The position numbers were made by a program, and so were the translations under genes. A stretch of 64,000 nt of DNA, from positions 27,747-91,746 of the forward strand of contig CALEAV010000038.1 in assembly GCA_937943575.1 (NCBI GenBank), read 5' to 3'. This DNA is from an uncultured bacterium (GTDB taxonomy: Bacteria; Desulfobacterota; Desulfobaccia; Desulfobaccales; 0-14-0-80-60-11). Positions 22,132 through 33,706 of this stretch are shown in pieces (position 1 is the first letter of the stretch; every line of letters begins with the position of its first letter). The notes below the pieces were generated by a model. That model worked only from the letters and a program-made list of their open reading frames with translations, was not told the origin of the DNA and ran no database searches.

Positions 22132-24603
22132 ATGGCCATGACCTCCGACGACCGCCCTCCCCTGCCCCGCCGGCCTGTCGGCCGGGGGCTGCGGGATTAC
22201 TGTCCCGAGCTCAGCCTCTTCAACGAGATCGCCACCATCTCCTCGTATACCCATGACCTTCAGGAGATTGTGGACCTGATTCTGGATGCCCTGCTGGATT
22301 TCTTTCAGATCGAGGCCGGCATCCTGCTCTTATGGGACGGCCGCCGGCGGCGGTTGAGCAACCTGGCGGCCCGGGGCTTCCCCCAGACTTATCTGGAGGA
22401 GCTCACCGGTGGGGGCCTGGAGGAGATCATCACCCCCTACCTCGCCCGGGCGGCGGCTCCTCTCCTCGTCCGGGATCTGGCCTCCGACCCCCGGGTGGCC
22501 CTCTCCACTTTTTCCCGCTCCATCCAGCACTACCGCCATTACCAGAGCCTGGTGAGCATTCCCCTGAAGTTCCGGGAGCAGGTCACGGGCTTCCTCAACC
22601 TGGCCTCCCCCCAGCCGGACACCTTCTCGGGCATCGCCCCGGAGTTTTACGCCATTTTGGGCAACCAGATCGGCCTGGCCATCGCCAACGCCTGCCTCTA
22701 CCGGGACCTGAAGCGCTCCGAGCGGCGTTACCGGCGGATCTTTGAAGGCTGCATGGACCTCATCTTTGTCACCGACCGGGACGGCCTGCTGCTGGACATC
22801 AACCCCGCCGGCCTGAAGCTCCTGGGGGTTCCTGCCAAGGAGCAGGTGCTGGGGACCAGCTTCCGGCGCTTCCTGGCGGAGCCAAGGGATTGGGAGCGCT
22901 TCACCGGTTTGGTGGAGCAGGACGGCTTTGCCCGGGATCTGGGACTCTCCCTCAAAAACACCGCCGGAGAAACCGTTCCCGCCCTCCTCACCGGCATCGG
23001 CCGGCGCACTGCCGAGGGCCTGATCACCGGCTACGAGGGCTTCATCAAGGACATCACCCTCCTGAAGCAGAGCCAGGAGGACCTTGTCCGGGAGAAGACC
23101 GCCACCCAGTGGATCCTGGACGGGCTGCCCATCCCCACCTTTGTCATTGACCGCAGCCACCGCATCATCGCCTGGAACCGGGCCTGCGAGGAGCTCACCG
23201 GCCGCTCCCGGGAGGAGATGCTGGGGACCTACAGCTACTGGCTGCCCTTCTACTCCCATGAAGGCCCCAGCATGGCCTCCCTGGTGGTGGAGCACAACTT
23301 CAAGGCCCTGGAGCGCTTCTTCGGCAACAAGGAGCTGAAGCGCTCCCCGTATCTGCCGGTGGCCTTCGAGGCCTATGAGTATTTTCCCGATTTCCATGGC
23401 CGGGAGCGCTCCTTTTACAGCACCTCCTCCCCCATTTACGGTCCCGAGGGGCAGGTGGTGGGCGCGGTGCAGTCCATCGTGGACATCACCGAGCGGGAGC
23501 AATTGGCCCGGCAGCTCAAGGAATCGGAGGAGAAATACCGCCTTTTGGCGGAGGCCTCCCTGGACGGCATCCTCCTCCATCGGGAGGGGCGGATCCTCTA
23601 TGCGAATCCCGCCGCCCTGGAGATGTTCGGCTGCGAGGCCCCGGAAGAGATGCTGGGGCGGGAATTCACCGCCTTCCTCAGCCTGCCGGGGGCGGAGCGG
23701 GCCCGGCAGCAGGTGCTGACGCTGCTCAAGGGCCACTTTAAACCCCGCATCTTTGAGCTCAAGGGTCAAAGGAAGGACGGAAGCTGCATCAACCTGGAGG
23801 CCATCTCCTTCCCCACCACCTACGGCGGGGCGCCGGCCAGCCAGACGCATCTCCGGGACATCACCAAGAAGAAGCAGCTGGAGGAGCACCTGGCCCACAC
23901 CGAGAAGCTGGCGGCCCTGGGGCAGCTGGCCGCCGGGGTGGCCCATGAAATGAACAACCCCCTGGGGAGCATCCTGGTCCTGAGCTATCTGCTCCTGGAG
24001 GACCTGGAGCCGGAGAGCCCCGAATGGCGGCAGGTGGAGAAGATCGTCCGGGAGGCCACCCGCTGCAAGGAGATTGTCAAGGGGCTGCTGGAGTTCTCCC
24101 GCTACACCCCGGCCCGCATGGTGCCGGTGGATCTCAATGAGATCCTGGAGGACGTCCTGGGGCTGGTGGGCGATCACCTCCTCTTTCAGTCCGTGGAGGT
24201 GGTGCGCCACTTCCAGCCGCACCTGCCGCCGGTCATGGGGGATCGCAGCCGCTTGGAGCAGGTGTTCATCAATCTGCTGCTGAACGGCGCCGAGGCCATG
24301 GAGGGCAAAGGCCGGCTCACGGTCTCCACCGAGGTGGCCCAGGGGGGCGAGCTGGTGCGGGTAAGCTTCACCGACACCGGCCCCGGCATCCCCGAAAGCC
24401 ACCTGAGCCGCCTCTTCGACCCCTTCTTCACCACCAAGGAGGTGGGCCGGGGCGTGGGCCTGGGGCTCTCCATCAGCTACGGCATCATTGAGAAGCACCA
24501 GGGGCGCATCGCCGTGGCGGACACCGGGCCGCAGGGCACCACCTTCGTGGTGGAGCTGCCCGCAGCCAGGGCGAGGGCCGAATCACCCGAGGAGGGACCC
24601 TGA
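22132..24603 (+). CDS. Soluble sensor histidine kinase with GAF and three PAS domains
   Basis: An 823-residue protein with no membrane segment. A GAF domain lies at about 35-190 (EAGILLLWDGRRRRLSNLAARGF). PAS domains lie at about 195-315 (DLIFVTDRDGLLLDINPAG), 325-460 (PTFVIDRSHRIIAWNRACEELTG) and 465-590 (DGILLHREGRILYANPAALEMFG). HisKA follows with phospho-acceptor His in GVAHEMNNPLGS near 605, then an ATPase domain with N, G1 and G2 boxes (NLLLNGAEAME, DTGPGIPESH, GRGVGLGLSI). No response regulator is adjacent, so it is an orphan kinase. The start may be 22132 or 22138; neither has a strong ribosome-binding site. Confidence 0.92.
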   Translation: MAMTSDDRPPLPRRPVGRGLRDYCPELSLFNEIATISSYTHDLQEIVDLILDALLDFFQIEAGILLLWDGRRRRLSNLAARGFPQTYLEELTGGGLEEIITPYLARAAAPLLVRDLASDPRVALSTFSRSIQHYRHYQSLVSIPLKFREQVTGFLNLASPQPDTFSGIAPEFYAILGNQIGLAIANACLYRDLKRSERRYRRIFEGCMDLIFVTDRDGLLLDINPAGLKLLGVPAKEQVLGTSFRRFLAEPRDWERFTGLVEQDGFARDLGLSLKNTAGETVPALLTGIGRRTAEGLITGYEGFIKDITLLKQSQEDLVREKTATQWILDGLPIPTFVIDRSHRIIAWNRACEELTGRSREEMLGTYSYWLPFYSHEGPSMASLVVEHNFKALERFFGNKELKRSPYLPVAFEAYEYFPDFHGRERSFYSTSSPIYGPEGQVVGAVQSIVDITEREQLARQLKESEEKYRLLAEASLDGILLHREGRILYANPAALEMFGCEAPEEMLGREFTAFLSLPGAERARQQVLTLLKGHFKPRIFELKGQRKDGSCINLEAISFPTTYGGAPASQTHLRDITKKKQLEEHLAHTEKLAALGQLAAGVAHEMNNPLGSILVLSYLLLEDLEPESPEWRQVEKIVREATRCKEIVKGLLEFSRYTPARMVPVDLNEILEDVLGLVGDHLLFQSVEVVRHFQPHLPPVMGDRSRLEQVFINLLLNGAEAMEGKGRLTVSTEVAQGGELVRVSFTDTGPGIPESHLSRLFDPFFTTKEVGRGVGLGLSISYGIIEKHQGRIAVADTGPQGTTFVVELPAARARAESPEEGP

Positions 24604-24991
24604 CCGCCCGCCGCAGGGGGGAGAAACCGGCCGGAGCCCCGCTCCCTTGATCCGGGAGGGCCTCTCAAGGGGGGTCGGGGGGGGACCCCCAAAGTCCGCA
24701 GGCCCCGCCTCCTCCTTTTCCCCCCCGTACAGCCCTGGGAGATCGTGGTCCGGGTTGTCAGAAATCGGCGCACGAAAACTTTGCGGGTGGGCGGCAGGGG
24801 CCCGGAACCGGGCCCCCCGGCCCTCTCTCCGAAGCTATCTCCCTGATTATCCGTCACTATTCGTCCGGTCGGTTTTTTGGCCGGCCCTCCCGGAAAAAAA
24901 GTTTGACTTGGGGTGAGGCCTGTGATAGACAGGCTCATGTGAAAAGAGGCATAAAGTCCGGCCTCTCCCCAGGCAGAAAGCGAAGAAGCCC
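24604..24991. other. 388-base intergenic region before the Fo operon
   Basis: No gene is supported. G- and C-tracts at 24670-24730 could fold into a GC-rich hairpin ending the kinase transcript. A weak promoter for the ATP synthase operon is at 24903-24931: TTGACT, a 17-base spacer and TAGACA. Confidence 0.45.
24903..24931 (+). promoter_or_regulatory. Putative promoter of the ATP synthase Fo operon
   Basis: TTGACT (24903-24908) matches the -35 consensus at five of six bases. TAGACA (24926-24931) is a poor -10 after a 17-base spacer. It lies about 60 bases before the first gene of the operon. Confidence 0.4.
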
Positions 24992-25213
24992 GTGAAAGAA
25001 GAAACCAAGCAGTTCCTGAAGGAGTTGCTCCAAGGGGGCTACCGGGCCTCGTCCATCGGGTTGTCGGTGGTTCTGGCCATCGCCATCGGCGGGCTGTTGG
25101 GCTACTGGCTGTGGGGCGTCTTCGACAGCGTCATCTTTTTTTATCTCGGCCTGCTGGCGGGCATTATTGCGGGCTTCCGCAATCTCTATCTCATGGGCAA
25201 GCGCTACAAGTGA
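24992..25213 (+). CDS. atpZ: AtpZ/AtpI-family small membrane protein of ATP synthase
   Basis: A 73-residue protein with two predicted membrane helices (GLSVVLAIAIGGLLGYWLW and IFFYLGLLAGIIAGFRNLYLM), joined by a short loop with Asp and flanked by lysines. This is the F0F1-ATPase subunit 1 type. Homologues form a Mg2+/Ca2+ channel or help assemble the c ring. It begins with GTG 24992, and its stop is five bases before the atpI-like start. The four-gene order atpZ-atpI-atpB-atpE without F1 genes is typical of Desulfobacterota. Confidence 0.85.
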   Translation: MKEETKQFLKELLQGGYRASSIGLSVVLAIAIGGLLGYWLWGVFDSVIFFYLGLLAGIIAGFRNLYLMGKRYK

Positions 25214-25218
25214 ACGCC

Positions 25219-25650
25219 ATGGATTTCCTTTCCCCCCGCACCCTGAAAATCACCAACTGGGTGATTCTGGCCTGCTTGGCGGCGGTGAGCCGGCTGCTGC
25301 TGGGAGGAGACTTTGCCGTCGGGGTGGTGGTGGGGGGCTTGCTTGCCGTGCTCAACTTTCACGCCCTGCACCGGGCGGTGCAGGGTTTGGCGGTCCGGGC
25401 CCAGGCGGGCCCCCCGGAGCAGGGGGGCCGGGCCAAGGCCTATTTCGCCGTCCGCCAGGCGCTGCGCTATGTGGTGGTGCTGGTGCTGATCTTTTACCTG
25501 GTCGGCTCCGGCCGGGTGCACGTCCTCGGGCTCATTGTGGGTCTGTCCACGGTGGTGTTGACCCTGATGCTGGCGGCCATCACCGAAACCGTCAAGTTAA
25601 AGAGGAAGGAGGCACACCCGTCTCATGGAACACCCCATTCTGTTTCTTGA
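25219..25650 (+). CDS. atpI: ATP synthase subunit I-like membrane protein
   Basis: A 143-residue protein with about four membrane helices (ITNWVILACLAAVSRLLLGG, VGVVVGGLLAVLNFHALHRAV, RYVVVLVLIFYLVGS, VLGLIVGLSTVVLTLMLAAI), matching the AtpI/subunit I family that helps assemble the c ring. ATG 25219 is preferred; a GTG at 25210 overlapping the atpZ stop is possible. Its 3' end overlaps atpB by 26 bases, which indicates coupled translation. Confidence 0.82.
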   Translation: MDFLSPRTLKITNWVILACLAAVSRLLLGGDFAVGVVVGGLLAVLNFHALHRAVQGLAVRAQAGPPEQGGRAKAYFAVRQALRYVVVLVLIFYLVGSGRVHVLGLIVGLSTVVLTLMLAAITETVKLKRKEAHPSHGTPHSVS

Positions 25651-26302
25651 CCTGCTGTTGGGAAAATTCGGACTTCACATTCCGCCGCATGTCACCTATG
25701 CCTGGCTGATCATGGGCCTTCTGGTGCTGTTGGGGGTGATGGCCAGCAAGCAGGTGGCGCTGGTGCCGGCCGGGGCCCAGAATGTCATGGAGCTCTTTGT
25801 GGGCGGCCTGGAAGAGTTCATGGTGGAGATCACCGGCGAGGAAGGCCGGGCCTTCTTCCCTTACATCGGCACCGCCTTCATCTTCATCCTGGTGTGCAAC
25901 CTCATCGGCCTGATCCCGGGATTCTTCTCCCCCACGGCCAATATCAACACCACCCTGGCCTTTGCCCTGTGCACCTTCGTCTACACGCATTACCTGGGCA
26001 TCAAGTTCCATGGGGCGAAATACATCAAGCATTTTCTGGGGCCCATCCCGTGGCTGGCGCCCCTGTTCTTCCCCATCGAGATCATCGGCCACCTGGCCCG
26101 GGTCCTCTCCCTGACCTTGCGTCTCTTCGGCAATATCATGGGTGAGGATACGGTGCTCATCATTCTCATCTTCCTGGCCGGGAAGTTTTTGGCGCCGCTT
26201 CCCATGATGTTCCTGGCGATCTTCACCAGCCTGGTGCAGGCCTTTGTCTTCACCCTGCTGTCCATGATGTATTTCGCCGGGGCCATGGAGCACGCCCACT
26301 GA
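25625..26302 (+). CDS. atpB: ATP synthase subunit a
   Basis: A 225-residue integral membrane subunit forming the proton (or sodium) half-channels beside the c ring. Five to six helices are visible. The essential Arg lies in LARVLSLTLRLFGNIMGED at about 160-178, and FTSLVQAFVFTLLSMMYFAGAMEH ends the chain. The extended N-terminal periplasmic part of E. coli AtpB is short here. It overlaps atpI upstream and is followed 45 bases later by atpE. Confidence 0.94.
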   Translation: MEHPILFLDLLLGKFGLHIPPHVTYAWLIMGLLVLLGVMASKQVALVPAGAQNVMELFVGGLEEFMVEITGEEGRAFFPYIGTAFIFILVCNLIGLIPGFFSPTANINTTLAFALCTFVYTHYLGIKFHGAKYIKHFLGPIPWLAPLFFPIEIIGHLARVLSLTLRLFGNIMGEDTVLIILIFLAGKFLAPLPMMFLAIFTSLVQAFVFTLLSMMYFAGAMEHAH

Positions 26303-26347
26303 GTGCGGAAGAAGGCCAACTTTACATACTACGGGAGGTTTTTCTCT

Positions 26348-26719
26348 ATGTCTCTGCGTCTTGCTTTGGGTGCGCTGGTGTCCCTGCTGTTGGCGTCTGC
26401 GGCTTTCGCGGCTGAGCCCGCGGCCGCCGGCAGCGCCGCCGGTCTGGGGAGCTTCTTCAGCTATGCGGTGATGGCCGCCGGCTTCGGCATGGGGATCGCC
26501 GCTTTCGGGACCGGCATCGGTCAGGGTCTGGCCATCCAGAAGTCGGTGGAAGGCATTGCCCGCAACCCCGAAGCTTCCGGTAAGATCACCGTGACCATGC
26601 TCATCGGTCTGGCCATGATCGAGTCTCTGGCCATTTACGCCCTGGTCGTGGCCCTCATCATCCTCTTCGCCTACCCCATGGCCAAGCCCATCGGCGCCGC
26701 CCTGGGCCTGAAGCTGTAA
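26348..26719 (+). CDS. atpE: ATP synthase subunit c with signal-like N-terminus
   Basis: A 123-residue c subunit. Residues 1-21 resemble a cleavable signal peptide ([15 protein letters not shown]), known from several Desulfobacterota. The two transmembrane hairpin helices follow at about 35-65 and 80-108. The ion-carrying carboxylate is Glu92 in AMIESLAIY. Gln59, Glu92, Ser93 and Tyr97 occupy the spacing of the sodium-binding c subunit of Ilyobacter (Q32, E65, S66, Y70), but Met90 and Leu94 replace its V63 and T67. The ion is therefore uncertain. ATG 26348 follows GGGAGG. A clear terminator ends the operon. Confidence 0.94.
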   Translation: MSLRLALGALVSLLLASAAFAAEPAAAGSAAGLGSFFSYAVMAAGFGMGIAAFGTGIGQGLAIQKSVEGIARNPEASGKITVTMLIGLAMIESLAIYALVVALIILFAYPMAKPIGAALGLKL

Positions 26720-26730
26720 CCTGAAGGACG

Positions 26731-26757
26731 GGGGAGGCCGCCGGGCCTCCCCTTTTT
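26731..26757 (+). terminator. Rho-independent terminator of the Fo operon
   Basis: A perfect stem of GGGGAGGCC (26731-26739) with GGCCTCCCC (26744-26752), a four-base loop and a TTTTT tail lies 11 bases after the atpE stop. Confidence 0.9.
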
Positions 26758-26812
26758 CCCGCCCCAATATGTGCCATTTCGTACGAGGCTTTTCCCCCCG
26801 GGTAGGATAAGG

Positions 26813-27460
26813 ATGCGTTCCCCCACGAAATTTTCCAAAATTCCCGCGGCCAGCATCACCCGCTTGTCCATTTATTCCCGTTATCTGGAGGCCCTGGCCC
26901 AGGAGGGGGTGAAGATCATCGCCTCGGACAAGCTGGCCCAGAAGTGCGGCATCAATCCCGCCCAGATCCGCAAGGACCTGGCCTACTTCGGTGAATTCGG
27001 CATCCGGGGGGTGGGCTACTTCGTCAAGGAGCTCCTTTTTGAGATCAAGCGCATCCTGGGCCTGAACAAGGTCTGGAAGATGGCTCTGGTGGGGGTGGGG
27101 AACCTGGGCTCCGCCCTCCTGTCGCACCAGAACTTTGCCCGGCAGGGCTATGAATTCGCCGCGGTCTTCGATGTGGACCCCGCCAAGGTGGGGCGGCGGC
27201 TGCCCAACGGTCTCATCATCCATCACCTGGACGAGCTGGAGCGGGTAGTCAAGGAGACCGGAGTGGAGATCGGGGTCATCGCCACCCCCGCCCCCCAGGC
27301 CCAGGAAGTGGCGCAGCGCCTCATTCAGGCCGGCATCCGGGCCATCCTCAATTTTGCCCCCATCCAACTGCAGTTGCCCGAGGGACTGGCGGTGGAGAAC
27401 GTGGATTTCACCGTCAAGCTGGACAATCTGGCCTATCACCTCACCATGGGCAACGCCTAA
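26813..27460 (+). CDS. rex: Redox-sensing transcriptional repressor Rex
   Basis: A 215-residue homodimeric repressor that leaves DNA when the NADH/NAD+ ratio rises. The winged-helix half has the family signature IPAASITRLSIYSRYLEAL and KCGINPAQIRKDLAYFGEFGIRGVGY. The Rossmann half has GVGNLGSALL and FDVDPAKVG. The C-terminal helix NVDFTVKLDNLAYHL is the domain-swap element. ATG 26813 follows AGGATAAGG and gives the usual N-terminus; an in-frame GTG lies at 26771. No copy of its usual TTGTGAA-type operator was noticed in the immediate upstream region. Confidence 0.94.
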   Translation: MRSPTKFSKIPAASITRLSIYSRYLEALAQEGVKIIASDKLAQKCGINPAQIRKDLAYFGEFGIRGVGYFVKELLFEIKRILGLNKVWKMALVGVGNLGSALLSHQNFARQGYEFAAVFDVDPAKVGRRLPNGLIIHHLDELERVVKETGVEIGVIATPAPQAQEVAQRLIQAGIRAILNFAPIQLQLPEGLAVENVDFTVKLDNLAYHLTMGNA

Positions 27461-27613
27461 CGTCCCCGCGGCCCGGGGATCCCCGCCCGGGTGTCCGAAC
27501 CCGCCCTTTTATAAGATTTTACCGCGGACTGTCTGCCTCCGCCTCCGTGGCCCCGGCCCTGTTTCGCCTGCTGAGCGGGGGGAGGAACCGGAGAGGGCGC
27601 CCGTGACGCCGCC

Positions 27614-30454
<2,841 letters not shown>

Positions 30455-30479
30455 GGGCGGCGGCGTCAGGTCAGCAGGA

Positions 30480-30746
30480 TCAGACCGGCCGGGATGGGCT
30501 GTCAGAGGCCTTCTCCCGGCCGTTGGCGGGCTTTCTGTCGTTCTTGGGCTTGCGGCCCCGTTTCTTTTTCTTCTCGCAGGGGACAAATTTCACCCCCTGG
30601 GCCCGGCCGGCCCCTCCGGGCCACAGGAGCGGCCCTTCCCCCATGAGGCGGGCGATCTCCACCAGGGGCAGGTGCAGGTATTGGGGCGGGATGACCCGGA
30701 TCTCCAGTTTCTGCCCCCGGTGGTTTTTCTCTTTCTCTTTGGCCAT
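30480..30746 (-). CDS. Small basic hypothetical protein upstream of uvrA
   Basis: An 88-residue protein from ATG 30746, with GAGGAAGAG upstream on the minus strand. The central part [25 protein letters not shown] looks folded. The tail is strongly basic and probably disordered ([10 protein letters not shown]), resembling an AT-hook or nucleic-acid-binding tail. The family is not recognised. It is the first gene of the uvrA transcript. Confidence 0.55.
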   Translation of the reverse strand: MAKEKEKNHRGQKLEIRVIPPQYLHLPLVEIARLMGEGPLLWPGGAGRAQGVKFVPCEKKKKRGRKPKNDRKPANGREKASDSPSRPV

Positions 30747-31355
30747 CCGTCTCTTCCTCAAGGCTCGCGGCCAAGGGTCTGGTCCGTCTCCGGCTTCATC
30801 GGCGGCACGTGCCCCGTCTGCGCCAGAGAAGGCGCCAAGCCGCCCCCGGCGCCTTCCTCAATCAATACCCTGATGTCGATGACCGGACTTGCCCAGGATC
30901 GGCGGCTTCCCCGTGTCTGTCCTCCCCCCCCGGATCCGGAGCAGGGAGCGCACCGCAGGGAAGACCTGGCAGACGGGGGAGAAACCCGGTCCTCTGGCTT
31001 CTCGTGCCTCTGCTCTTTACTATATCCTGCCGGGGAAAATTTTGCCAGTTATGGGCGGGGGGGAAGGATCCTGCACGGAGCTGACACTCCGGCGGCGGCC
31101 TCTCTTTTGGCGACACCCCTGTGAGAGGCCGAAGCCGGAGGCCCTGCACCCGCCGATTCTATGGAGGACTTGGTGCAAACCGCTGCGGGGGAAGGATCAA
31201 CCGGGGCCCCTGGCTCCTCTCCTCCCGCCCATCTCCCGGGGGCTTCGGGTATGCGTTTCGGAAGGGACAAGAGGACGACAAAGGGCCGGGAGAGAAGCCG
31301 CCACCTCCCGGCTTCTCCCTTGCGCCCTGCTCGTCAGTAATTCCTCCTCCGTCCC
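30747..31355. other. 609-base intergenic region upstream of the uvrA operon
   Basis: Both flanking genes are on the minus strand. Overlapping frames here are low-complexity and not credible as genes. On the minus strand a TATAGT -10-like hexamer lies at 31019-31024 with a weak TGGCAA -35-like hexamer 17 bases before it, the best promoter candidate for the uvrA operon. No repeat or RNA structure was clear. Confidence 0.4.
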
Positions 31356-32135
31356 TCAGAAAGCCAAAGGCAGCGGCCGGGGCCGGACGGCGGGCTCCGG
31401 CGGCGGCTCCCCCTCCCGGAAGCGCCGGGCCAGGGTGTAGCGGACCCGATTGGCTTTTTCCCCATTGTGCTCCAGGATGCCCTCCTGGAGGAGCAGGTTG
31501 AGGTAGGCCCAGGCGGTCTTTTTGTTGACCTGGAAGTGGGTCTCGAAGTCCAAAAGTTTGAACCAGCCGCCCTGGCTGCCCTCCAAAAACGCCAGGAGGC
31601 TTTCCTGGGTGAACTTGCGGCGGCCCGTGGATTGCAGGGGGAGGCGGGCCAGGGCCTCCTGCAATTCCCGGGTCCGGAGGCGGTTTTTGGGCCCCACCGG
31701 AGGGGACTCCGGGGCCTCGGCGCTGTCTGGCCTCAGCCAGCCTGCCCGCAGGTCCTCAAAGTAATGGCGCACGTGGGCGTCGATGAGCTCCAGGAGCCGG
31801 AAGAAGCGGGACAGGGGCACCTCCCCGGCCAGGCGGGTGATGAGGTAGTTTTTGGCCTGGCGGCGCACATAGGCGGCCCGCTCCTGGGGGTGGGCGGGGA
31901 GACTCTCCGCTTCCATGAGCACCTGGAAGAACATGCCCGCCACCAGGGTGAGGTCCAGGCCCTGCTCCCGGGAGCGGAAAAAGGCCAGCCGCTCCTCCGC
32001 CTGGGGGAGCCCGGCGGTCTGGGCGAAACGGGCAAAGCGGCCGTCAAAATGAATGGATTCCTCCGGGGGAGCCAGTTCTTTCAGCACCATCCGGGTAAGA
32101 GCCTTCACCACCGCCAGTCGTGTCTCCCGGTCCAT
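31356..32135 (-). CDS. Hypothetical protein with C-terminal winged-helix-like region
   Basis: A 259-residue soluble protein. The N-terminal 150 residues are helical (KALTRMVLKELAPPEESIHFDGRFARFAQTAGLPQAEERLAFF). Residues about 175-245 read as a winged helix: RKFTQESLLAFLEGSQGGWFKLLDFETHFQVNKKTAWAYLNLLLQEGILEHNGEKANRVRYTLARRF. It is therefore likely a DNA-binding regulator, but I do not recognise the family. ATG 32135 has GAGGAGGT 10 bases upstream. A consensus -10 and a direct repeat with 20-base period lie about 60-90 bases upstream and may be its autoregulatory site. Confidence 0.7.
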   Translation of the reverse strand: MDRETRLAVVKALTRMVLKELAPPEESIHFDGRFARFAQTAGLPQAEERLAFFRSREQGLDLTLVAGMFFQVLMEAESLPAHPQERAAYVRRQAKNYLITRLAGEVPLSRFFRLLELIDAHVRHYFEDLRAGWLRPDSAEAPESPPVGPKNRLRTRELQEALARLPLQSTGRRKFTQESLLAFLEGSQGGWFKLLDFETHFQVNKKTAWAYLNLLLQEGILEHNGEKANRVRYTLARRFREGEPPPEPAVRPRPLPLAF

Positions 32136-32192
32136 CCTGGAACCCACCTCCTCGGACGCGAGGTGACCACCCTCCCTCAGGTTATTCCTGAA

Positions 32193-32221
32193 GTCATTAT
32201 CCGGGAATTTCTGTCATTATA
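32193..32221 (-). promoter_or_regulatory. Promoter with 20-base-period direct repeat
   Basis: On the minus strand a perfect TATAAT lies at 32221-32216. The octamer ATAATGAC occurs twice, at 32220-32213 overlapping this -10 box and at 32200-32193, exactly 20 bases apart. This is the geometry of a dimeric repressor on one face of DNA. Confidence 0.5.
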
Positions 32222-32344
32222 GTAAAAAACCAAATTTTGGGCCAGTATTTCTGTCTCATTTTTTTCAGATAAATCCTGAGACGGGGGCAGGGTGGAGGAA
32301 AGCCTCGGCAGGGCAAGGCGAAGAGGCCAAGGAAGGCGGGCGGC

Positions 32345-33706
32345 TCAGGCTTCCAGGCCCAGGGCCCGGAGCTTGCGGTGCAGGTGGGAGCGCTCCAGGC
32401 CGATGGCCTCGGCGGTGGCGCTGACGTTGCCGCCGTGCTCCGCCAGCTTGCGCCGGAGAAACTCCCGCTCAAAGCGGGCCCGGGCCTCCCGGAAGGAGTT
32501 CTCCTGGAAGAGGGCCGCCTCGAGGGAGGTCTCCCCTTCTTTGGGGGCCTGGGGCTGGGCCAGGGTGAGGTCCCGGGCCTCAATGACCTCCCCGGGCACC
32601 AGGATGGCCAGGCGCCAGAGAAAGTTTCTCAGCTCCCGGACGTTGCCGGGCCAGGAGAGCTGCTTGAGGACCTGCAGGGCCTGAGGGGAGAGCCGTTTGG
32701 GGCGGGTATGGTTTTCCACCGCCGCTTCCCTCAGGAAATGCTCCGCCAGGAGAGGAATGTCCTCGGTGCGCTCCCTGAGCGGCGGCACGTGGAGGGGGAT
32801 GACATTGATGCGGTGGTAGAGGTCCTCCCGGAAATTCCCCCTGGCGATCTCCTCTTCCAGATTCTTGTTGGTGGCCGCGATGATGCGCACGTCCACCTGA
32901 ATGGAGCGGCTGCCCCCCACCCGTTCGAAGCGCTGCTCCTCCAGGATGCGCAGGATCTTGGCCTGGGTCTTGAGGGACATGTCGCCGATCTCATCCAGGA
33001 ACAGGGTGCCGCCGTGGGCCTGGTCGAACTTGCCCGGCCGCCGGGAGACCGCCCCGGTGAAGGCCCCCTTCTCGTGTCCGAAGAGCTCGCTTTCGATGAG
33101 GTCCTCGGGGATGGCGGCGCAGTTCACCTCCACAAAGGGCTGGTGGGCCCGTCTGCTCAGCTGATGCAGGGCCCGGGCCACCAGCTCCTTGCCGGTGCCG
33201 TTTTCGCCGGTGATCAGCACGCTGGCATTGGTGGGGGCCACCAGGCGCAGCTTCTCCCTCAGGGCCTGGATGGCGGGGCTTTTGCCGATGATCTCCCGGG
33301 CTGGGGCGGCCTGCGCCCGCAGGCGGCGGTTTTCCTCCGCCAGGCGGGCCAGCTCCAGGGCGTTTCTGACGCTGAGGAGAATCTTGTCGGCGTGGGGCGG
33401 CTTCTCGATGAAGTCATAGGCGCCCAGACGGGTGGCCTTGACGGCGTTTTCCACCGAGCCGTAGGCGGAGATCATGATCACCGGCAGGAGGGGGTCGTGT
33501 CTTTTCACTTCGCTTAAAATCTCCAGACCGTCCCTGTCCGGGAGAGAGATGTCCAGGAGCACCAGATCCGGAGTCTCCTCCCGCACCGTCTTCAGGGCGC
33601 GGTCGCCGTCGGCGGCGGTGAGGACCTCAAAGCCCTCGTCCGTCAGGATCCCCCCCACGGTCGTGAGGATCTGGGGTTCGTCATCCACGATGAGAATGGT
33701 GGCCAT
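32345..33706 (-). CDS. NtrC/NtrX-family sigma-54 response regulator
   Basis: A 453-residue regulator. The receiver domain (1-120) has the acidic pair in VDDE, phospho-acceptor Asp52 in [11 protein letters not shown] and the Lys in FIEKPP. The AAA+ domain (about 145-370) carries [14 protein letters not shown] and TLFLDEIGD. The C-terminal Fis-like helix-turn-helix is [25 protein letters not shown]. Order and sequence match NtrX partners of NtrY. Its start overlaps the end of the sensor kinase by 26 bases, so the pair is co-translated. It should activate sigma-54 promoters on phosphorylation. Confidence 0.93.
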   Translation of the reverse strand: MATILIVDDEPQILTTVGGILTDEGFEVLTAADGDRALKTVREETPDLVLLDISLPDRDGLEILSEVKRHDPLLPVIMISAYGSVENAVKATRLGAYDFIEKPPHADKILLSVRNALELARLAEENRRLRAQAAPAREIIGKSPAIQALREKLRLVAPTNASVLITGENGTGKELVARALHQLSRRAHQPFVEVNCAAIPEDLIESELFGHEKGAFTGAVSRRPGKFDQAHGGTLFLDEIGDMSLKTQAKILRILEEQRFERVGGSRSIQVDVRIIAATNKNLEEEIARGNFREDLYHRINVIPLHVPPLRERTEDIPLLAEHFLREAAVENHTRPKRLSPQALQVLKQLSWPGNVRELRNFLWRLAILVPGEVIEARDLTLAQPQAPKEGETSLEAALFQENSFREARARFEREFLRRKLAEHGGNVSATAEAIGLERSHLHRKLRALGLEA

